Source: Altericroceibacterium xinjiangense
GTDB lineage: Bacteria > Pseudomonadota > Alphaproteobacteria > Sphingomonadales > Sphingomonadaceae
Direction: 5' to 3'
NCBI RefSeq assembly: GCF_003958635.1
Contig: NZ_RSEK01000014.1
Span: forward strand, 1 to 40,934
Length of the DNA stretch: 40,934 nucleotides
Numbering within the stretch: the first letter of the stretch is position 1; every line of letters begins with the position of its first letter. Below the pieces are notes generated by a model. That model saw only the letters and a program-made list of their open reading frames with translations, was not told where the DNA came from and ran no database searches. A program made the translations under genes and the position numbers. This document shows, one piece after another, positions 8,546 to 17,202 of this stretch.

Positions 8546-10135
8546 ATGAACCGCCGCCAATTGCTGGGAAGTGCCGCAGCACTGTCGCTCGCGTGGCAAA
8601 TCGGTCCCGTCTTTGCGCAGGGTGCGGGGGACGAGCAGATCCTGCAAGCGATGCAGCGCGCCACCCGCTTCATGACGGATCGCGTGGCGGTCAACGGCGG
8701 TTATGTCTGGTCCTATCTGCCCGACATGTCCCGCCGGTGGGGCGAAATGGAAGCCAAGCCGTCGATGATCTGGATCCAGAATCCGGGGACTGCGGCAATG
8801 GGCCACCTGTTTCTCGACGCGTATCATGCGACGGGTGACGAGATGTATTATCGCGCCGCCGAGGATGTCGCCGGCGCGCTGATCTGGGGCCAACATCCAT
8901 CCGGCGGATGGAACTACCACATCGATTTCGGCGGCGATGCGTCGGCACGCGACTGGTACGAAACGATCGGAGTCCACGGCCGCCGGCTTGAGGAATTCCG
9001 CCACTATTACGGCAATGCGACCTTCGACGATGGCGGCACGGTAGACAGCGGCAAGTTTCTTCTGCGCCTCTACCTTGAAAGGCGCGATCCCAAGTATCGC
9101 GCCCCGCTCGACAGGGCGGTCCAGTTCGTGCTCGATGCGCAGTACCCTATCGGCGGGTGGCCGCAGCGTTTCCCGATCAACCGCGAATATTCGAACGGCG
9201 GCTTGCCCGACTACACGGCGAACATCACCTTCAATGACGAGGTCAACGCTAACAACGTCGAATTCCTGGTGCAGGTCTACCAAGGCTTGGGAGAGGAGCG
9301 CGTGCTCGATGCGGTCCGGCGCGGAATGGGTGTCGTGCTGCTCGCGCAGCAGGGACAGCCGCAGCCGGGCTGGGCGCTCCAGTACACGCCCGCGCTGGAG
9401 CCTGCAGGCGCTCGCACATCCGAGCCGGTGTCGCTGGCGACGCATACGACGTACGCCTCCATCCAGCAGTTGATGCAGTATTACCGGTGGACCGGTGACA
9501 GCAAGTACCTGGCTCGTGTTCCTGAGGCGATCGCGTGGCTTGAAAAGCTGGAACTGCCGCCCGAACGGCAGGTCAACGGTTTCACCCACCCTACCTTTAT
9601 AGAGGTCGGCACCGACCGCGCGCTTTACCTCAACACCACCGGCACCTGGACCGGCGACGCCCGCAACGAGACAGTCTACCAGCCGCGTGACGGGGTCAGC
9701 TGGGTGAACCGCAAGCTGGACCTCCAGAAGCTGCGGGACGAGTACCGCAAGCTTGCGGCAATGCCCGTTGCCGAGGCGACGAAAGGCTCTCCGCTGCTGG
9801 CGGACAACCGAATCCTCCTGCCGCGGTACTACCTCGTGGATGAGCAGCGCGGTTCCGACCTCAACATCGGTGACAGCGCAGGCGGCAGCAACATTGCGGC
9901 GCTGCTGGGCAGTCTCAACGCGGAGGGCTACTGGCCGACGCCTCTGCGTGCCACCAGTCATCCCTACCGCACCGATCCAGAGGCTGCCCTCCTGCCGCCG
10001 GTCCGTGCGGCGGATGGCGAGCTGGTCGACCCGCGCGACACCTCCCCCTTCGTCACGAATGATCCGGTAACCGGCATTTCGACAGGCACATACATTAACA
10101 ACATGAGCGCGCTTATCCGCGCGCTTGGAAGGTAA
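8546..10135 (+). CDS. PL10 pectate lyase (first copy, Tat-type signal)
   Basis: ATG 8546 follows AAAGGA (8534-8539). The 529-residue protein starts MNRRQLLGSAAALSLAWQ, a Tat-like signal, then has the alpha/alpha-toroid sequence of the PelA/Pel10 family: GGYVWSYLPDMSRRWGEMEA, HPSGGWNYHIDFGG, YPIGGWPQRFP and YTANITFNDEV. PL10 enzymes cleave polygalacturonate by beta-elimination with Ca2+, giving 4,5-unsaturated oligogalacturonides, the substrates that lead to KduI and KduD. It is closely related to the second PL10 at 14848-16431 and begins after a 46-bp gap in the same operon. It is one of two enzymes in the window clearly able to attack the backbone. Confidence 0.9.
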   Translation: MNRRQLLGSAAALSLAWQIGPVFAQGAGDEQILQAMQRATRFMTDRVAVNGGYVWSYLPDMSRRWGEMEAKPSMIWIQNPGTAAMGHLFLDAYHATGDEMYYRAAEDVAGALIWGQHPSGGWNYHIDFGGDASARDWYETIGVHGRRLEEFRHYYGNATFDDGGTVDSGKFLLRLYLERRDPKYRAPLDRAVQFVLDAQYPIGGWPQRFPINREYSNGGLPDYTANITFNDEVNANNVEFLVQVYQGLGEERVLDAVRRGMGVVLLAQQGQPQPGWALQYTPALEPAGARTSEPVSLATHTTYASIQQLMQYYRWTGDSKYLARVPEAIAWLEKLELPPERQVNGFTHPTFIEVGTDRALYLNTTGTWTGDARNETVYQPRDGVSWVNRKLDLQKLRDEYRKLAAMPVAEATKGSPLLADNRILLPRYYLVDEQRGSDLNIGDSAGGSNIAALLGSLNAEGYWPTPLRATSHPYRTDPEAALLPPVRAADGELVDPRDTSPFVTNDPVTGISTGTYINNMSALIRALGR

Positions 10136-10140
10136 CCGTG

Positions 10141-11529
10141 ATGAGGCGCATCCTTCTTGCAGCCTTTCTGCTGGCGCATGGCTCGGCGGCGGTGGCTGCC
10201 GAGGGACCTTGGTACACGCAAGGCGAGTTCCGGCCGGAGCAGCGCATAGCGATCGAGGTACGCAATCCGCTTAGCCAGGCGCGTACGGAAAGCCCTGTCG
10301 TGATCCGCCGATCCGATCTGCCGATGCTGCACGACGTGCACGAATTGTCGATCACTCTGGTAGATCCGGCCGGGACGCCGCGCTCCGAACCATCTATCCG
10401 CACCCGCGCCGCCGAGGGAGCGCATGGCCGCGTGGCGGAAGCCAACGGTCGCGCCTTTGATTACCAGTTCGACGACCTGGACGAAGACGGCCTTTGGGAT
10501 GAGCTGTTCTTCATCGCCGACTTCGCGCCTGGCGAGACGAAGACGGTCTACGCCTACCTCGGCCCGCAGCAGCGAGGTTGGAACCCGCATCGAACCCACG
10601 CCGCGATCGGCAGCTACATGCGCCATACCGTTCCGTTTTGGGAAAGCGAGAACGTCGGGTGGAAGCTGTGGTACCCGACCGATATCGACGTCTACGGCAA
10701 GCGCCAGCCGCAGCTGATGTCGAACCGGCTCTACATGGAAAATCTTGACGGTTACGCCGTCTCGCTGATCGATCCGAAGCTTGGCTCGGACATCATGACG
10801 GTGGCGGATTCCTTCGGCGGTGGAGGCATCGGCGTGTTTGACGATCCGACCCAGCCTGAGGCTGTATCGCGCCCGCGCTTCACGCCGGAGGCTACCGGCG
10901 GCGACAATTTCAACGCCGGTCCGGTCAGCGATACGCGCTACGCCTTCTCGGTTCTGGCAAATGGCCCCTTACGCAGCATCGTGCGGGTCCGGACGATGAA
11001 CTGGGACAGCGGGCAGGGCGAGTACGAGGTAGAGCAGGTCTACACGGCCTATGCCGGGCAGGATTACACGACGGCCAAGGTCCACTTCCCGCGCTTCGAG
11101 CCGGAGCACCCCGGGGCCGCCTTCGCCGTCGGCATCCGACAACGTCCCGGCGAGACCGGGTTCGTGCAGAAGGACGGCATGGTCATCACCACCGCGCCGG
11201 AGATCATTCGCAACCCGGACGACGTCGAAGCGGTGCAGCCGGACATGGCGGTGGACTTTGCGGGTACGGCGCTGGTGGTGCGCGACGAGTACAATCCCGA
11301 CTACGTGTTCAGCCCCGCGCGCGGCGGCAATCACATCATGCGGGTCAAGCCCACTGCCCACAACGGGTTCGAATATCTGCTCGCGGCCGGGTGGAGCGAG
11401 GGCACCGGCCCGGCCACGGCCGAAGCATTCAGGATATACGTCGAGAACGCCGCACGCGAATACGAGGCACCGGTCCAGTTTGTCGCCGCTTCACAGCAGA
11501 TGTGGACCAACGGGAACCCGGGCGGATGA
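10141..11529 (+). CDS. DUF4861-like exported protein
   Basis: ATG 10141 has GGAAGG (10127-10132) eight bases upstream; an in-frame GTG at 10138 is a less likely start. The 462-residue product begins MRRILLAAFLLAHGSAAVAA, a Sec signal. The mature part has IEVRNPLSQARTESPVVIRR, YQFDDLDEDGLWDELFFIAD and FAPGETKTVYAYLG, which resemble DUF4861 proteins found in polysaccharide-use loci. The reaction is unknown to me. It lies between a PL10 lyase and a beta-helix protein with tight spacing and an ATGA overlap to the next gene, so a part in extracytoplasmic pectin breakdown is likely. The family call is from memory of its motifs and needs a profile search. Confidence 0.65.
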   Translation: MRRILLAAFLLAHGSAAVAAEGPWYTQGEFRPEQRIAIEVRNPLSQARTESPVVIRRSDLPMLHDVHELSITLVDPAGTPRSEPSIRTRAAEGAHGRVAEANGRAFDYQFDDLDEDGLWDELFFIADFAPGETKTVYAYLGPQQRGWNPHRTHAAIGSYMRHTVPFWESENVGWKLWYPTDIDVYGKRQPQLMSNRLYMENLDGYAVSLIDPKLGSDIMTVADSFGGGGIGVFDDPTQPEAVSRPRFTPEATGGDNFNAGPVSDTRYAFSVLANGPLRSIVRVRTMNWDSGQGEYEVEQVYTAYAGQDYTTAKVHFPRFEPEHPGAAFAVGIRQRPGETGFVQKDGMVITTAPEIIRNPDDVEAVQPDMAVDFAGTALVVRDEYNPDYVFSPARGGNHIMRVKPTAHNGFEYLLAAGWSEGTGPATAEAFRIYVENAAREYEAPVQFVAASQQMWTNGNPGG

Positions 11530-14500
11530 CCGCGCCTCCGGAGAAGACCGGGCGTCGGGGGCGTACGGTTACGCTCGGCCTTGCGGCCCTTCTGCTTGCC
11601 CCTGCCGCCCTCGCGCAGCAAGCCGCGCCTGCGGCCCATCCTTTCGTCACGCTGGATGCGAAGGAGCGGCTCGTCTACCGACCGGCTGCGTCAGGCGACC
11701 GGATCATCGATTTCTCGCACGCGGGCTATGCGGGCGGGGGCGTGCCAATCCCTACGCCGGCTGCCACCATCGTGGTGCCGCCGCAGACAGGGGACGCCCG
11801 GGAGGCGATCCAGACCGCCATCGATCTGGTTTCGGCCCGATCGCCCGGCCCGAGCGGCATTCGAGGCGTCGTGCTTCTGCAGCCCGGGACCTATCGCATC
11901 GAAGGACAACTGAAGATCGACACCGGCGGGGTGGTCCTGCGTGGCTCGGGCATGGGGCCGGGCGGCACCCAGCTCATTGCGACCGGCCAGGATCGGCGCG
12001 CGCTGATCGACGTTCGCGGTGCGGGCACGATCCAGGAGGAACAGGGCAAACGTGCCGCGGTCGTCAGCGCGCGGGCGCCTGTGGGGAGCCTGACGCTGAC
12101 GATTGCGAGCGCCGACGGCCTGCGCATCGGCGATCCGATTGTCGTCTACCGCCCGTCGACCACGGAGTGGATAGACCGCTTGGGCATGAACCGCTTCGAA
12201 GGTTGGCGGCCGGAGAACCGGCTGCACTGGCAGCCCGGCACGCGCGATATTCTGTGGGAGCGGCGGATTACGGGTATCGATGACAATCGCCTGCACTTGG
12301 ACGCACCGCTCACTACGGCACTGGAACCGGCTGACGGCGCGTATGTCGCTCCCTATCGCTTCCCCGGCCGCATCGCGGACGTGGGAGTGGAAAACCTGGC
12401 GCTGGTTTCCGAAGTCGATCCGACGCGCCCGAAGGATGAGGACCACGCCTGGTTCGCCATCAGTCTCGATACGGTGGAGGATGCCTGGGTGCGAAACGTG
12501 ACGGCGCGGCAGTTCGCCAGCTATGGCGTCAACATCGGCCCACAGGCGCGCCGCATCACCGTGCAGGATGTGTCGGCGGCGGATCCCGTGTCGGAGATCG
12601 GCGGTTTCCGGCGCCGGGTGTTCTATACCGCCGGCCAGCAGACCTTGTTCAACCGCTGCCGCAGCCGGCACGGTGCCCACGACATGGCCATGGGCCACGC
12701 GGCTGCCGGTCCCAACGTGTTCCTCGATTGCGTGACGGAGGAATCGCTCGACGACAGCGGTCCGCTTGAGAGCTGGTCTTCCGGTTCGCTATTCGACCGC
12801 GTTCGGATTGGGGGCAACGCGCTGCGGCTGACCGATCGCGGCACCGGTGGGCAGGGAGCCGGATGGACGGCCGCCAATTCCGTGCTCTGGAATTGCGAGG
12901 CGACCGATGTCGAGGCGGCGAATCCGCCCGGAGCCTGGAACATTGCAGCCGGTTGCAAGGGAACAGCATCGGGCGACGGGATCGTGGTCGATCCCCGGGC
13001 CGTGCCGTACCGTGATTTCTTCCGGGCGCTTTCCGTCGCACCGGACAGTCTTTATCGCGCCCAACTTAAGGAGCGCCGCGGGGCTAGGGCGCTGGCGGTG
13101 CTGGATCCCGCGGTCATTCCTGTCGATCCGACGGGCGTTCCGCGGCTGACCCAGCGCCACATCGCGGACCGGCGCGAGCGCCTGGCTGCGGCGGCGGGCG
13201 AGCCGATGCCGCCGCTCAGGATCGAGGACGGGCGCTTCATGATCGGCGATCGGCCAGCCTGGGCGGGCCAGCGAAGCTTCGCCTGGTTTCAGGGCCAGAT
13301 GCCGCCCGCCCTCGCGGAGAGCTTCGGCCCGGCAATTACCCGCTTCGCCCCCGGCCGCATCGGACCCGGCCTGACCGATGAACTGGAGGACGTGGTCGAC
13401 GGCATGTCCTTCGGTGAAGCGTTCACCCACCACTACGGGCTCTGGTATGACCGCCGGCGGGTGAACCATGACTATGACGGTTCGGCCGAGCGCCGCTCGG
13501 GCGAGGTCTGGGGGCCTCTGCTGGAACAGCCATGGAGCCGCAGCGGGGAGGGGCGCGCCTGGGACGGCTTGAGCAAGTACGATCTGACACGCTTCAATCC
13601 ATGGTTCTTCGATCGCGTAGATGAGTTCGCGCGGCTGGCGGATGAGCGCGGGCGCATCCTCTATTACAACTTCTACTTCCAGCATAACCTTCTGGAGAGC
13701 CGGTCACACTACGCCGACTTTCCGTGGCGCCCGGTGAACACGGTGCAACCGACCGGCATGCCTGACGAAGTGCCCGCGGCGAGCGCGTTCTACGACGTGT
13801 CGGACCCGGTCCGCCGCGATCTCCATCGGCGCTACATCCGTCATTCTCTCGACCAGCTGCGCGGCAGCAGCAATGTCGTCTACGGCATCGACCGCGAATA
13901 TACCGGGCCGATCAGCTTCGTGAACTTCTGGCTCGACACGATCGCCGAATGGTCAGGCGAGCATGGGGAGCAGCCGTTCGTCAGTCTCGAGGTGCCGAAG
14001 GACCAGCTCGATGCCATCCTCGCCGATCCGGTTCGTGCACCGCTGATCAGCGCCATGGATGTGCATCACTGGGTCTATCGGCCCGACGCCTCGCTGTTTG
14101 CCGTCGACGGCGACGTGGATCTGGCGCCGCGCCAGCAGTTCGGTGCGATCGTCCGTCCGCAGGATATCGCTGCGCTTCGTGCGCGGCATCCGGAACTGCC
14201 CGCCGACCCCGAAGCCTTGAGCGCGACGCCAGAATACCAGGCGATGCGCAGCGACCTCTGGCGGTCGACGGAAGCGATGCGATACCGCGCTTGGCGCGAA
14301 TATCGAGACCGCCATCCGCGACTCGTGCAACTTACGCCGCAGGACCACTTCCCGCGGCTGACGGCAGCCGTGGAACGCGCAGTGCCCGCCGCGATGCGCG
14401 CGGGGCTGGAGCCGACCAATGCGGTGCTCGCAGGAGCGGAGAGCGCGTGGGCATCCCGTCATCCCCGGTCGGGCGTCTGGCTGGTCTATTCCACCACTGG

Positions 14501-14711
14501 GGGTGTCCCGGAACTCGACCCGGCGCAGGTCCAGGGACGGTTTCAGCTGCGCTGGATACCGGCTGTTGGGGAGGAGATCGTGAGCCAGTGGAACAGCGGA
14601 GCGGCGCTCCTGCCACCGCCGGGCGTGCGGGCGCCTTGGGCCGCCTGGCTCACGCCGGTGTCAGAGTGCCTGGTTGTGCAAGTTCACCAAGAATTGGGGA
14701 GCAAATGCTGA
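11526..14711 (+). CDS. Large exported protein: pectin-lyase-like beta-helix fused to a domain of unknown function
   Basis: ATG 11526 overlaps the upstream stop (ATGA). The 1061-residue protein has a Sec signal (LGLAALLLAPAALAQQ). Residues about 55-540 look like a right-handed beta-helix of the pectate-lyase/GH28-related kind: IIDFSHAGYAGGGVPIPTPA, PQTGDAREAIQTAID, GVVLLQPGTYRIEGQLKID, VVLRGSGMGPGGTQLIATG. From about residue 565 (RIEDGRFMIGDRPAWAGQRS) a separate domain rich in Trp, Tyr and acidic residues runs to the end (LWYDRRRVNHDYDG, VWGPLLEQPWSRSG, VYGIDREYTGPISFVNFW). It may be DUF6298, and it resembles a barrel-type hydrolase without a motif I can name. The last residues (SECLVVQVHQELGSKC) look atypical and may reflect a rearranged 3' end. 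Confidence 0.7.
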   Translation: MTAPPEKTGRRGRTVTLGLAALLLAPAALAQQAAPAAHPFVTLDAKERLVYRPAASGDRIIDFSHAGYAGGGVPIPTPAATIVVPPQTGDAREAIQTAIDLVSARSPGPSGIRGVVLLQPGTYRIEGQLKIDTGGVVLRGSGMGPGGTQLIATGQDRRALIDVRGAGTIQEEQGKRAAVVSARAPVGSLTLTIASADGLRIGDPIVVYRPSTTEWIDRLGMNRFEGWRPENRLHWQPGTRDILWERRITGIDDNRLHLDAPLTTALEPADGAYVAPYRFPGRIADVGVENLALVSEVDPTRPKDEDHAWFAISLDTVEDAWVRNVTARQFASYGVNIGPQARRITVQDVSAADPVSEIGGFRRRVFYTAGQQTLFNRCRSRHGAHDMAMGHAAAGPNVFLDCVTEESLDDSGPLESWSSGSLFDRVRIGGNALRLTDRGTGGQGAGWTAANSVLWNCEATDVEAANPPGAWNIAAGCKGTASGDGIVVDPRAVPYRDFFRALSVAPDSLYRAQLKERRGARALAVLDPAVIPVDPTGVPRLTQRHIADRRERLAAAAGEPMPPLRIEDGRFMIGDRPAWAGQRSFAWFQGQMPPALAESFGPAITRFAPGRIGPGLTDELEDVVDGMSFGEAFTHHYGLWYDRRRVNHDYDGSAERRSGEVWGPLLEQPWSRSGEGRAWDGLSKYDLTRFNPWFFDRVDEFARLADERGRILYYNFYFQHNLLESRSHYADFPWRPVNTVQPTGMPDEVPAASAFYDVSDPVRRDLHRRYIRHSLDQLRGSSNVVYGIDREYTGPISFVNFWLDTIAEWSGEHGEQPFVSLEVPKDQLDAILADPVRAPLISAMDVHHWVYRPDASLFAVDGDVDLAPRQQFGAIVRPQDIAALRARHPELPADPEALSATPEYQAMRSDLWRSTEAMRYRAWREYRDRHPRLVQLTPQDHFPRLTAAVERAVPAAMRAGLEPTNAVLAGAESAWASRHPRSGVWLVYSTTGGVPELDPAQVQGRFQLRWIPAVGEEIVSQWNSGAALLPPPGVRAPWAAWLTPVSECLVVQVHQELGSKC

Positions 14712-14847
14712 TGCATTCAGCCCCGGGATTTTCACAGGAGGCCCGTTTCGACTGGCTTCCGCTACTTTCTCTGGCCCCCTGCAACCTGTGCCGTTCCATC
14801 GCGCCGGCCGATGTCGGGCAGGCTTTTGCAAACAGGATTGATGACAG

Positions 14848-16431
14848 ATGATAAAGGTATTGCGCTCGGCGTTTACTGCCGCCGCCGTTCTTCTCGTCAG
14901 CACGGCACCGGCCCAGGCTGCACCGCGAGAGGAGATCCTTGAAACCATGAAGAAGGCGACTCGCTTCATGGTCGAGGAGGTTGCAACCGGAGAAGGCGGC
15001 TATGTCTGGTCGTACCTTCCCGATATGTCGCGCCGCTGGGGCGAACTGGAAGCGTACCCGAGCATGGTCTGGGTCCAGCCTCCGGGCACGCCGACCATGG
15101 GTCACCTGTTCCTCGACGCCTATCATGCGACGAAGGACGAGTATTATTACAATGCGGCTGAGAAGACGGCGGCCGTCCTGATCGCCGGTCAGCATCCGAG
15201 CGGCGGATGGAACTATTTCTTCGACCTCGCCGGGGAGCCTTCGACCCAGCGCTGGTACGACACAGTCGGCAAGAACGCCTGGCGGCTTGAGGAATTCCAG
15301 CACAACTGGGGTAACGCCACGTTCGACGATGCCGGCACGTCGGAAGCGATGCAGTTCCTCCTCCGGCTCTATGCAGAGAAGCGCGATCCCAAGTACCTGC
15401 CGGCGCTGGAAAGGGCACGCGACTTCGTGCTGGAAAGCCAGTATCCGATCGGAGGCTGGCCGCAGCGTTACCCGCTGCGGCACGACTTCGCGAAGAACGG
15501 CAAGCCGGACTACTCGTCGTTCATCACCTTCAACGACGATGTCGCGGGCGAGAACATCAAGTTCCTGCTGATGTATGATCGCGTGCTCAACGACGAGAGA
15601 GTGAAGGACGCGATCTACCGCGCCATGAACGCCTTTCTCGTCACCCAGCAAGGAGCACCGCAGCCGGGTTGGGCGTTGCAGTACACGCCGATCGATCTGC
15701 AGCCTGCCGGAGCGCGCAGCTATGAACCCAAAGCTCTGGCGACACACACCACGGCGGCCAACATTCGGCAACTGTTCGACTTCTACCAGCTGACCGGCGA
15801 CACAAAGTTCCTGGCCCGCATCCCGGAGGCGCTGGACTGGCTGGAATCGGTGCGTCTCCCTGCGGATCTGGTCAAGGATGGTCGCGCCTATCCCACTTTT
15901 GTCGAAATCGGGACCAATCGGCCGCTGTTCATCCACCGCCGCGGTTCGAACGTGGTTAACGGTGAATACTATGCCGACTACGATCCATCGGACACTATCG
16001 GCCACTACAGCTCCTTCCGCAGCATCGACGTTGCGGGCCTGCGCGAGGAATACGAGCGCCTGAAGGCGACGCCGCCTGAAGAGGTGGTCAAGGGCTCGGC
16101 GCTGAAGTCCGAAGCCCCGGCGCCGCTTCCCCGCTACTTTGTCGCAGACATGTCCGGAGGCGGCCAGGAAGGTTCAAGGGAGGCTGACCAGATCATTGCA
16201 GCCCTCAACCGGCAGGGCTGGTGGCCAACGCCGTTGGAGACGACCAGCAATCCCTATCGAGGGAGCGGGGCGCTGGATGCGCAGCCTGGCGACTACCGCC
16301 GGACCCACGTAGGCGATGCCACCGATACCTCACCTTACGCCGCAGACACGCCTGCGGTGGGCATTTCGACCAGCAGTTACATCGAGAATATGGCGGCGCT
16401 GATCGCCGAGCTTGAGAAGGAAAGGAGGTAG
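14848..16431 (+). CDS. PL10 pectate lyase (second copy, Sec signal)
   Basis: ATG 14848 follows AGGA (14834-14837). The 527-residue protein begins MIKVLRSAFTAAAVLLVSTA with cleavage after APAQA, an ordinary Sec signal, unlike the twin-Arg leader of its paralogue at 8546. Family motifs match: GGYVWSYLPDMSRRWGELEA, HPSGGWNYFFDLAG, YPIGGWPQRYP and SSFITFNDDV. The two enzymes align along their full length with only local differences, so they are paralogues. The stop TAG lies inside the GGAGGTAG ribosome site of the next gene. The 136-bp gap upstream holds no recognised operator, so transcription probably continues from the GH43 promoter. Confidence 0.9.
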   Translation: MIKVLRSAFTAAAVLLVSTAPAQAAPREEILETMKKATRFMVEEVATGEGGYVWSYLPDMSRRWGELEAYPSMVWVQPPGTPTMGHLFLDAYHATKDEYYYNAAEKTAAVLIAGQHPSGGWNYFFDLAGEPSTQRWYDTVGKNAWRLEEFQHNWGNATFDDAGTSEAMQFLLRLYAEKRDPKYLPALERARDFVLESQYPIGGWPQRYPLRHDFAKNGKPDYSSFITFNDDVAGENIKFLLMYDRVLNDERVKDAIYRAMNAFLVTQQGAPQPGWALQYTPIDLQPAGARSYEPKALATHTTAANIRQLFDFYQLTGDTKFLARIPEALDWLESVRLPADLVKDGRAYPTFVEIGTNRPLFIHRRGSNVVNGEYYADYDPSDTIGHYSSFRSIDVAGLREEYERLKATPPEEVVKGSALKSEAPAPLPRYFVADMSGGGQEGSREADQIIAALNRQGWWPTPLETTSNPYRGSGALDAQPGDYRRTHVGDATDTSPYAADTPAVGISTSSYIENMAALIAELEKERR

Positions 16432-16432
16432 T

Positions 16433-16900
16433 ATGAAGAATATTGCATTGTTCGCCGCCTTGGTGCTCGCCAGTCCGGTTGCCGGCCAGCAGACCCCGCC
16501 CGAGTATGGCGACGCGATCTCGCTGGAGCACGCTAAGACGATCGTTGCCGCTGCGGAGCAGGAGGCTCGCGCTCGCCAGTTCAAAATGGCCTTCGCCATT
16601 GTAGATCCTGCGGGGGAGTTGATCCTTTTTCACAGGATGGATGGAACCCAGTATGGCTCGACCGATGTGGCGCGTGAAAAGGCGAGGACCGCCGCCCGCT
16701 TCAAGCGCCCTACCAAGGTCTTCTTCGATGCCGTGTCAGGGGGGCGCACCCCGACGCTCAGCGTTCCTGGCGTGATCGCGATCGAAGGCGGGGTTCCGAT
16801 CCTGGTCAACGGCGAGATCGTTGGGGGGCTCGGCGTCAGCGGGGGCACTGCGGAACAGGATGGCGAGATCGCGAGCGCGGGACTGGCTCGGGCGCGATGA
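16433..16900 (+). CDS. GlcG/HbpS-like (DUF336) exported protein
   Basis: ATG 16433 follows AAAGGAGG (16421-16428) and starts one base after the PL10 stop. The 155-residue protein begins MKNIALFAALVLASPVAGQQ, a signal peptide, then has the GlcG/HbpS pattern: ISLEHAKTIVAAAEQEARAR, MAFAIVDPAGELILFHRMDG, SVPGVIAIEGGVPI and IVGGLGVSGGTAEQDGEIA. Relatives bind haem or cofactors or are of unknown function. Its place at the end of a pectinase operon gives no obvious role. The family call is good; the function is unknown. Confidence 0.8.
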   Translation: MKNIALFAALVLASPVAGQQTPPEYGDAISLEHAKTIVAAAEQEARARQFKMAFAIVDPAGELILFHRMDGTQYGSTDVAREKARTAARFKRPTKVFFDAVSGGRTPTLSVPGVIAIEGGVPILVNGEIVGGLGVSGGTAEQDGEIASAGLARAR

Positions 16901-17202
16901 CGTTCCGGCGCTGAGGGGGAGAAGAGATCGGCTCGATAGCGGCGCGCCCGGCGATGATTACCTGGCTAGACCCCGCTATCGCTTGTCCCAGGTCTTTTGA
17001 AGGCACTGCGCTGGCGATCTGCTGCCGCGTGAAAGGCCGATAGCCGGAGCTCAGCCGGATTGCGCTTGTCGAGCCATGTGGCTCACTTGAGCGACGCTGA
17101 CCCGGCGACGCCTCACGGCCGGATTCAGCTGCTCTCTACTCCGCTCCGGCGGGAGGCGAGGGGGAGTTTTGTACCGCGCCTGTTTCATCGCAGGGCAGCT
17201 CC
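16901..17202. other. Gap between convergent genes with interleaved inverted repeats
   Basis: No gene is visible. A 9-bp perfect inverted repeat (CGATAGCGG 16934-16942 / CCGCTATCG 16973-16981) interleaves with a 6-bp one (ACCTGG 16960-16965 / CCAGGT 16988-16993), the latter followed by CTTTTG. On the plus strand the second could be a weak terminator of the pectinase operon. Confidence 0.4.

Noticed and set aside
8540-9961. Long minus-strand open frame (473 codons) opposite the first PL10 gene
   Set aside because: It mirrors the codon pattern of a well-supported lyase on the plus strand, has no recognisable motifs, and is a usual by-product of GC-rich coding sequence.
14650-16005. Minus-strand open frame (451 codons) opposite the second PL10 gene
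   Set aside because: Same reason: a shadow of the lyase. Its sequence parallels the antisense frame of the first copy only because the lyases are paralogues.
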